Assembly: GCA_964371995.1 (NCBI GenBank) | Contig: CAYJPG010000134.1 | Coordinates: 1 to 5,807 of the forward strand | Direction of reading: 5' to 3' | From: SHZI01 sp964371995 | Lineage (GTDB): Bacteria; Pseudomonadota; Gammaproteobacteria; Steroidobacterales; GCA-2729495 | Length of the DNA: 5,807 bases | Part shown: in pieces, positions 4,923 through 5,807 of the stretch | Layout of the letters: each line of letters opens with the position of its first letter | Position numbering within the stretch: position 1 is the first letter of the stretch | The notes under the pieces: generated by a model | The model's input: only the letters and a program-made list of their open reading frames with translations | Database searches by the model: none | Told to the model about the DNA's origin: nothing | Position numbers and translations under genes: made by a program

Positions 4923-5606
4923 CTAGCGGATCAGCCCGTCGTCCCGCAGGCGATCGGCGATTCGCGGCGTAATCAACGCCAGTGCCATACCGCGCGATTC
5001 CAGATTCTTCGCTTTCGTGGTCATGCCATAGATCTTCTCGCCGTGATTGGTCTCATAGACATTCGTCGCCAGCTCGACGGCTCCGCTCACGGAAAAAACC
5101 GACGGTACCGTCTCGAAGTCGCCGTAGACCACCGGAATGCCATAGGTCCCGAAGGTACCGTAGTCAAAACCATAGGCCACAGGTTTGTAGTCGCCGCCAC
5201 CCCGCGCATCTGCTGTGACCTCCTCTTTGGCGCCCGCTTTCAGGGCAACCAGACGGGTGGCAATCACCGCATCGGCGCCGGTTGATTTGACCACGGCCTC
5301 TACCGCTTCCCGACTGAGCCTGGCATCCGCCGCCATCACGTCACAGCTGGGGGTTGCCTTTACCGTCGCACTGCGCAGATTGTCGGCGAGTGCCTGTTCA
5401 AAGGCGCAACGCACATTGCGGTCCGGACTCAGGCCGACCACAAGCAGGTTACTGAAGGCCGGATCACCGGTGACGCTCGCACTCCAGGCGGCGTCCACCT
5501 TGATGGCAGAACAGGCGGCAAGACAGCCTGCGGCCAACAGGGCCACCGCGGAAGAAAGGACCCGGCTTCGCGATACCTGCTGATGAGAGTCGGCGATTCG
5601 GTGCAC
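4923..5606 (-). CDS. Predicted lipoprotein of unknown function
   Basis: The 227-residue protein has a lipoprotein signal peptide: a polar start with Arg residues, a hydrophobic run VLSSAVALLAAGCLAAC, and a lipobox LAAC with Cys32 as the likely lipidated residue (Cys28 is a less likely alternative). Residue 33 is Ser rather than Asp, which fits sorting to the outer membrane. The region FSNLLVVGLSPDRNVRCAFE (51-70) to TGADAVIATRLV (109-120) has the strand-helix-strand look of small periplasmic lipoprotein domains. A Gly/Tyr-rich stretch (about 134-160, GGGDYKPVAYGFDYGTFGTY) and a more ordinary C-terminal part follow. I do not recognise a named family. The start is GTG with GAGGAG at 5618-5613, six bases upstream. 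It lies between the ATPase fragment and the DUF481 gene, all on the minus strand with gaps of about 80 nt, so a shared transcript is possible but not shown. Confidence 0.8.
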   Translation of the reverse strand: MHRIADSHQQVSRSRVLSSAVALLAAGCLAACSAIKVDAAWSASVTGDPAFSNLLVVGLSPDRNVRCAFEQALADNLRSATVKATPSCDVMAADARLSREAVEAVVKSTGADAVIATRLVALKAGAKEEVTADARGGGDYKPVAYGFDYGTFGTYGIPVVYGDFETVPSVFSVSGAVELATNVYETNHGEKIYGMTTKAKNLESRGMALALITPRIADRLRDDGLIR

Positions 5607-5686
5607 TGCTTGCTCCTCGGATCTCGAAGGTTATGGATAGGGCGCAGAATACGCGGGGTACGGGCCTATTGGCCACCGCCCGCCTT

Positions 5687-5807
5687 TCAGACGCCAAAGA
5701 GGCGGCGACGGCGAATCGCCTTCTCGGCCTCGACCACCGCGAGTACCAGCAGGGCCGCGATCACGCACACGCCGAGATCAGCCGCTGCCAGCGGTACGGT
5801 ACCGAAC
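5687..5807 (-). CDS. Probable P-type cation-transporting ATPase, C-terminal end (5' part outside window)
   Basis: Reading leftward from the right edge, an open frame gives 39 residues, FGTVPLAAADLGVCVIAALL then VLAVVEAEKAIRRRRLFGV, and a TGA stop at 5689-5687. This pattern is typical of the last transmembrane helix and tail of P-type cation ATPases (Cation_ATPase_C region): a loop with TVPL and a D before a hydrophobic helix, then VVE.EKA and a basic cluster. The catalytic DKTGT site would be upstream, outside the window. The ion cannot be judged from this fragment. The stop lies 80 bp before the lipoprotein start on the same strand. The call rests on a short segment. Confidence 0.65.
   Translation of the reverse strand, partial: FGTVPLAAADLGVCVIAALLVLAVVEAEKAIRRRRLFGV

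Overview
The window looks like chromosomal DNA of a GC-rich gammaproteobacterium, possibly from a Steroidobacter- or Xanthomonadales-like lineage. This rests on a textbook YgiQ C-terminus, a RimI-like acetyltransferase, two exported proteins with VPLPA/PEP-CTERM-type sorting tails, and a DUF481 outer-membrane protein. No rRNA, tRNA, CRISPR array, insertion sequence or phage gene was seen. The lineage guess comes from family resemblance only.

Layout, left to right. (1) The 3' part of a YgiQ-type radical SAM gene runs off the left edge (+, ends 913). (2) A RimI-like GNAT acetyltransferase follows (+, 1020-1517). (3) Two tandem minus-strand paralogs encode secreted proteins with a signal peptide, a possible PA-IL/LecA-like carbohydrate-binding region and a C-terminal exosortase sorting tail (1534-2223 and 2378-3109). 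(4) A divergent RluA-family pseudouridine synthase lies on + (3252-4034). (5) A minus-strand group reads toward it: the 3' end of a probable P-type cation ATPase (right edge, 5687-5807), an unrecognised lipoprotein (4923-5606) and a DUF481 outer-membrane protein (4031-4843). The stop codons of the pseudouridine synthase and the DUF481 gene share the palindrome CTAG.

The most distinctive part is the PEP-CTERM pair. Each gene has its own upstream region built to the same plan: a 16-bp box identical at 14 positions, then a GATAAT -10 hexamer at exactly the same spacing, then a leader of nearly equal length (64 and 65 nt between the -10 and the start codon) holding a 5' stem-loop, then a GTG start. 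A short GC hairpin with a T-rich tail separates the two units. The two copies therefore look like separately transcribed genes under one regulator rather than an operon. The exosortase that would process them is not in this window.

The other genes are mostly housekeeping (YgiQ, acetyltransferase, RNA modification). The DUF481 protein, lipoprotein and cation ATPase on the right could form a loose envelope or ion-homeostasis cluster, but gaps of about 80 nt mean co-transcription is only a guess.
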